Assembly: GCA_964636865.1 (NCBI GenBank)
Contig: CAZWVJ010000047.1
Span: forward strand, 1 to 9,399
Origin: B1SED10-75 sp964636865
GTDB taxonomy: Bacteria > Bacillota > Dethiobacteria > DTU022 > PWGO01
Length of the DNA stretch: 9,399 bases
Direction: 5' to 3'
Position 1 is the first letter of the stretch. Each line of letters begins with the position of its first letter. Both the position numbers and the translations under genes were made by a program. The notes under the pieces were generated by a model. It worked only from the letters and a program-made list of their open reading frames with translations, was not told the origin of the DNA and did no database searches. Shown here piece after piece: positions 6,504-9,399 of the stretch.

Positions 6504-7613
6504 TTGGATGCATTATTGGTGCTGGAAGACGGCTTTACTCAAAAAGGAAAAACCTTCTCCGGTTCAGGGGAAACTTGCGGCGAGGTAGTTTTCAATACAG
6601 CCATGGCCGGTTACCAGGAAGCGGTCACCGATCCATCTTATCACGGTCAAATAATCACTTTCACCTATCCCCACATTGGCAACTACGGTTGCAACCTCTT
6701 TGATAACGAATCCGCGGTGCCAAGGGTTAAGGGAGTGCTGGTAAAAGATTATTGTTCCCGGCCTGATCACTGGCTCTCCAAAGAATCCCTGGGAAATTTC
6801 CTGGACAGACACGGAATCATAGGATTGGAAGGGATTGATACGCGCTCGCTTACCCTTCATCTCCGACGAGTGGGTACCATGAAAGGGATCATTTCTACCG
6901 ACAATCTAAATCCGAAAGAATTAAAAGATAAATTACGCCATTATCCTTCTCTGGAAGGAGAAGATTTGGTCAAACACGTTACTACTGAAAAAACATACGG
7001 GTGGAAAGATCCCATGGATTCGCCTTATGGAGATAATCCTTCTCTCAAAAAACATAGCTTGCCGCACGTAGTTGTAGTTGATTTGGGGGTTAAGTACAGC
7101 ATTTTAAGAACACTGACAGAAAGGGGGTGTCGGGTAACAGTAGTTCCTGCAGGTACGTTGGCGGAAGACATAAGAGCCCTGGAACCGGAAGGAATTCTAT
7201 TTTCCAACGGTCCGGGTGACCCAGCCCCATTGGACTACCTTGTCCCCACCGTGCGCTCCCTGTTGGGATGGCGTCCCTTAATGGGCATATGCCTGGGACA
7301 CCAGGTCATCGGCAGGACTATGGGCATAGATACATTCAAAATGACTTTTGGGCACCGGGGGGTCAATCATCCCGTTAAAGACTTAAGGACAGGTAGAGTG
7401 CTTATTTCTACGCAAAACCACGGTTTCAATCTGTCAAACGAAGAGCCTCTCCCCGAGGGGACATTTATAACCCACATAAATCTCAACGATAACACTCTGG
7501 AAGGTATAGAAAACCCGCATTGGGGATTTTTTTCAGTCCAGTTTCACCCGGAAGCAGGCCCCGGGCCCAACGACTGCCTCTACTTATTCGATCAGTTTAC
7601 CGGAATGCTTTAA
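6504..7613 (+). CDS. carA: Carbamoyl-phosphate synthase small (glutaminase) subunit
   Basis: CarA hydrolyses glutamine and channels ammonia to the large subunit CarB, which makes carbamoyl phosphate for arginine and pyrimidines. The 369-residue product has normal length. The N-terminal CPSase small-chain domain (about 1-150) shows FSGSGETCGEVVFNTAMAGY, EAVTDPSYHGQIITFTYPHI and GIDTRSLTLHLRRVG. The class I amidotransferase domain (about 187-365) shows FSNGPGDP, MGICLGHQV with nucleophile C263, TQNHGFN, and the His-Glu pair in FHPEAGPGPND (H348, E350). Initiation at TTG is supported by the ribosome binding site. Notably carB does not follow: the next gene is pdxT on the opposite strand. CarA must pair with a CarB encoded elsewhere. 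No PyrR-type attenuator fits in the short leader. The catalytic triad is intact, so it should be active. Confidence 0.97.
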   Translation: MDALLVLEDGFTQKGKTFSGSGETCGEVVFNTAMAGYQEAVTDPSYHGQIITFTYPHIGNYGCNLFDNESAVPRVKGVLVKDYCSRPDHWLSKESLGNFLDRHGIIGLEGIDTRSLTLHLRRVGTMKGIISTDNLNPKELKDKLRHYPSLEGEDLVKHVTTEKTYGWKDPMDSPYGDNPSLKKHSLPHVVVVDLGVKYSILRTLTERGCRVTVVPAGTLAEDIRALEPEGILFSNGPGDPAPLDYLVPTVRSLLGWRPLMGICLGHQVIGRTMGIDTFKMTFGHRGVNHPVKDLRTGRVLISTQNHGFNLSNEEPLPEGTFITHINLNDNTLEGIENPHWGFFSVQFHPEAGPGPNDCLYLFDQFTGML

Positions 7614-7695
7614 ACCTTCAAAGAGTTCTACACCGGAAAAACATCATTAAAAATACTGCAGTCCCGCAATCAATGCTGTTAGTTAACCACCTAAG

Positions 7696-8274
7696 TCAGG
7701 ATTCACATAAAGTAAGGAAATAATGATGCATGGTAAGATCATCCACCAGTTCGGGATGAAAAGAAGCTACCAGCATATTCCCCTGCCGGGCGGCAATGAT
7801 GCCTTCTTCCAACCTGGCCATCACCTGCACCTCTGCGGAGGCTTCGGTTATTACAGGCGCCCGGATAAAAACTCCAAGTAGCGGTTTTTCCCATTTATCC
7901 ACATTCACCATGGTTTCAAAACTTTCTCTTTGCCGGCCAAAGGCATTGCGTCTGACCCGCACTTTCATCAAGCCCAGGTTCGGCTGATTCGCAGCTCCAT
8001 CTTCAACTTCTGAAGCCAAAAGTGCAAGGCCGGCACAGGTTCCAAAGAGAGCCATCCCCTGCCGGCTCTTTTCCACCACAGCCCGATCGAGGCCCGTTTC
8101 CCGCATCAGGTATCCGATGGCAGTACTCTCTCCGCCGGGAATGATAAGGCCACTTAACCCCTCCAGATCCAAAGGCCGTTTAACTTTCCGAGCCTCTGCA
8201 CCGCACCTGCGTAAATGATGATAATGCTCCGACACAGCACCCTGCAAAGCAAGAACTCCTACATTAATCTCCAT
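7696..8274 (-). CDS. pdxT: Pyridoxal 5'-phosphate synthase glutaminase subunit
   Basis: PdxT hydrolyses glutamine and delivers ammonia to PdxS, which builds pyridoxal 5'-phosphate from ribose-5-phosphate and glyceraldehyde-3-phosphate (deoxyxylulose-independent route). The 192 residues are a single class I amidotransferase domain of normal length: VGVLALQGAVSEH at the N-terminus, LIIPGGEST (43-51), the nucleophile in FGTCAGLALLA (C80), RRNAFGRQRESFE (108-120), GVFIRAPVI (134-142), AARQGNMLVASFHPEL with H173 and E175, and a typical HHYFL end. These family-specific blocks separate it from HisH and TrpG. A weak ribosome binding site (GGGGA) precedes ATG 8274. The usual partner pdxS is not in the window: upstream is hisF on the same strand after 180 bp, downstream is convergent carA after 82 bp. 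PdxS must come from another locus. Confidence 0.96.
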   Translation of the reverse strand: MEINVGVLALQGAVSEHYHHLRRCGAEARKVKRPLDLEGLSGLIIPGGESTAIGYLMRETGLDRAVVEKSRQGMALFGTCAGLALLASEVEDGAANQPNLGLMKVRVRRNAFGRQRESFETMVNVDKWEKPLLGVFIRAPVITEASAEVQVMARLEEGIIAARQGNMLVASFHPELVDDLTMHHYFLTLCES

Positions 8275-8332
8275 AATTAAAATCCCCGCTCTGATATGTT
8301 AACATCCATTATAACGCCGAAATTTTTCATCT

Positions 8333-8349
8333 GGACCATCCCCTTGTTC
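8333..8349 (-). repeat. Possible diverged half of the hairpin repeat
   Basis: On the minus strand GAACAAGGGGATGGTCC resembles the left arm and loop of the 4032-4300 repeats (12 of 16 positions compared), but the pairing right arm is absent. It lies in the 180-bp gap between hisF and pdxT. The similarity is weak and could be chance. Confidence 0.2.
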
Positions 8350-8454
8350 TTTTTTCATGCCATATATTCCCTGCTCTTTCATCAAGCTTCCTACTTTACT
8401 CATATGAATTTTCTATTTTATAGTTATAATTAATTAACGTTTATGAATAACGCT

Positions 8455-9267
8455 TTAAATCCCCTGCGGATAGGAGATAACAGGGCGCACAGGAATTCCC
8501 TGCTGTGCCAGGTATTTTTTAATGTCCGCAATTCTATATTTGCCATAATGCAAAATAGAAGCCACCAGTACTGCATGTGCTTTTCCAGTTGTTAAAGCAT
8601 CCACCAGATGCTCCAAATTTCCGGCACCCCCGGAAGCAATTACCGGAATGGAGACCGTATCCACCACCGCCGCCAAAAGCTCGTTATCGTATCCACTATG
8701 GGTGCCGTCTGCATCCATGGAAGTGAGGAGTATTTCCCCGGCCCCCATTTTTTCCGCTTCTACGGCCCATTCCAAAACATCCCTACCAGTGGGATAACGC
8801 CCGCCGTGGCTGTAAACTTCCCAGCAGGTTGAGCTATTTTTAACTTCATTTGCCTTGGGTTTATATAAGCGGCAGGCATCTATAGCTACCACCATACACT
8901 GGCTACCAAATTGCATCGCTCCCGCACTTATCAACTCAGGACTCCTGAGGGCAGAAGTGTTAAGAGATACTTTCTCTGCTCCATTACTTAGGAGTTCACG
9001 CATAAACTCAACCGAATCAATGCCTCCACCCACGGTAAAAGGGATAAATATTTCTTCCGCTGTCCGCTGCACTACTTCTACTATAGCCTGCCGGTTTTCT
9101 GCAGAAGCGGTTATATCCAGGAATACCAGTTCATCTGCGCCTTCCCGATCATAGAAGACAGCTTTCTCTACCGGATCTCCGGCATCTCTGATGTCCTGAA
9201 AACGGACTCCCTTTACCACCCTTCCATCACGCACGTCCAGGCAGGGTATAATTCTTTTAGCCAGCAT
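8455..9267 (-). CDS. hisF: Imidazole glycerol phosphate synthase cyclase subunit
   Basis: HisF uses ammonia from HisH to convert PRFAR into imidazole glycerol phosphate and AICAR, linking histidine and purine synthesis. The (beta/alpha)8 barrel is complete, with both catalytic aspartates: D11 in IIPCLDVRDGRVVKG and D130 in VVAIDA. Phosphate-binding motifs FTVGGGI (77-83), SLNTSA (101-106), LLTSMDADGT (180-189) and IASGGAGN (210-217) are present. The protein has 270 residues, longer than the common length of about 250. The excess is a polar insertion after D130 (roughly 133-148, with an extra Cys at 148) and a C-terminal tail, RPVISYPQGI. AGGAGA lies 8 nt before the ATG. It follows hisH by 40 nt, so the two form the usual synthase pair. 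hisI is not found downstream. Confidence 0.97.
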   Translation of the reverse strand: MLAKRIIPCLDVRDGRVVKGVRFQDIRDAGDPVEKAVFYDREGADELVFLDITASAENRQAIVEVVQRTAEEIFIPFTVGGGIDSVEFMRELLSNGAEKVSLNTSALRSPELISAGAMQFGSQCMVVAIDACRLYKPKANEVKNSSTCWEVYSHGGRYPTGRDVLEWAVEAEKMGAGEILLTSMDADGTHSGYDNELLAAVVDTVSIPVIASGGAGNLEHLVDALTTGKAHAVLVASILHYGKYRIADIKKYLAQQGIPVRPVISYPQGI

Positions 9268-9275
9268 AGTAGGTA

Positions 9276-9281
9276 TCTCCT
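9276..9281 (-). promoter_or_regulatory. Ribosome binding site of hisF
   Basis: AGGAGA on the minus strand ends 8 nt before ATG 9267, in the 40-nt gap after the hisH stop codon. Confidence 0.75.
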
Positions 9282-9307
9282 ATTAGAGTATTTTAAGAAG
9301 AAAAAGT

Positions 9308-9399
9308 TTATCGATGAATAAAAACCATGTTATCAAAATTCCGAAGCAAGAGCAAACCCTCCGGTCCACTCTTTTCCGGATGAAACTGAACCCCCAGAA
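9308..9399 (-). CDS. hisH: Imidazole glycerol phosphate synthase glutaminase subunit (3' end only)
   Basis: The last 29 codons of hisH are visible on the minus strand, ending in TAA at 9308-9310; the rest lies beyond the window. The residues read LGVQFHPEKSGPEGLLLLRNF and then DNMVFIHR. The HPE motif supplies the His and Glu of the class I amidotransferase triad, and QFHPEKSGPEGLLLLRNF is characteristic of HisH. The adjacent hisF confirms the call. HisH hydrolyses glutamine and sends ammonia through the HisF barrel. The catalytic Cys cannot be seen here. Confidence 0.92.
   Translation of the reverse strand, partial: LGVQFHPEKSGPEGLLLLRNFDNMVFIHR

Noticed and set aside
7614..7695. Search for a bidirectional terminator between convergent carA and pdxT
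   Set aside because: No hairpin with a flanking T or A run is visible in the 82 bp, so no terminator was annotated.
8299..8403. A 34-codon minus-strand open frame upstream of pdxT (ATG at 8403, TAA at 8299-8301)
   Set aside because: No ribosome binding site precedes the ATG, the codons are not protein-like in any way I recognise, and it overlaps the possible repeat half at 8333-8349. It is treated as chance.

Overview
The window looks like the chromosome of an anaerobic Firmicute, most likely a Clostridia/Peptococcaceae-type bacterium. This is inferred from a split, ferredoxin-rich 'archaeal-type' glutamate synthase, PdxT-type vitamin B6 synthesis, strong purine-rich ribosome binding sites, mid-GC genes and AT-rich intergenic DNA. 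The species cannot be named from the sequence alone. All the main genes are recognisable metabolic enzymes; no phage, transposase, CRISPR array, rRNA or tRNA is visible.

Layout. Positions 1-4028 (+ strand) hold a glutamate synthase operon: the 3' end of a GltB1 glutaminase subunit, a GltB2 synthase subunit with an N-terminal two-cluster ferredoxin domain, and a three-part fusion of the GltB3 GXGXG domain, a GltD-like FAD/NAD(P) reductase and a C-terminal ferredoxin domain. Positions 4029-4385 carry no intact gene. They hold three copies of a 23-nt hairpin repeat (two direct, one inverted), plus a partial one, enclosing what reads as the decayed junction of two minus-strand genes. One of those resembles the N-terminus of a radical SAM protein. 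glmS follows on the minus strand. A divergent promoter region of about 280 bp separates it from carA (+ strand). carA converges on pdxT (minus), and the hisH-hisF pair (minus) ends the window, with hisH cut by the window edge.

What ties the region together is chemistry rather than pathway. Five different glutamine-hydrolysing amidotransferase subunits lie within 9.4 kb: GltB1 and GlmS (class II, N-terminal-nucleophile type) and CarA, PdxT and HisH (class I, Cys-His-Glu triad type). They feed glutamate, amino-sugar, carbamoyl-phosphate, pyridoxal-phosphate and histidine synthesis. CarA and PdxT stand here without their usual partners CarB and PdxS. This glutamine-amide-nitrogen cluster is the most interesting feature of the window. 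The repeat-bounded radical SAM remnant and the glutamate synthase fusion come next.
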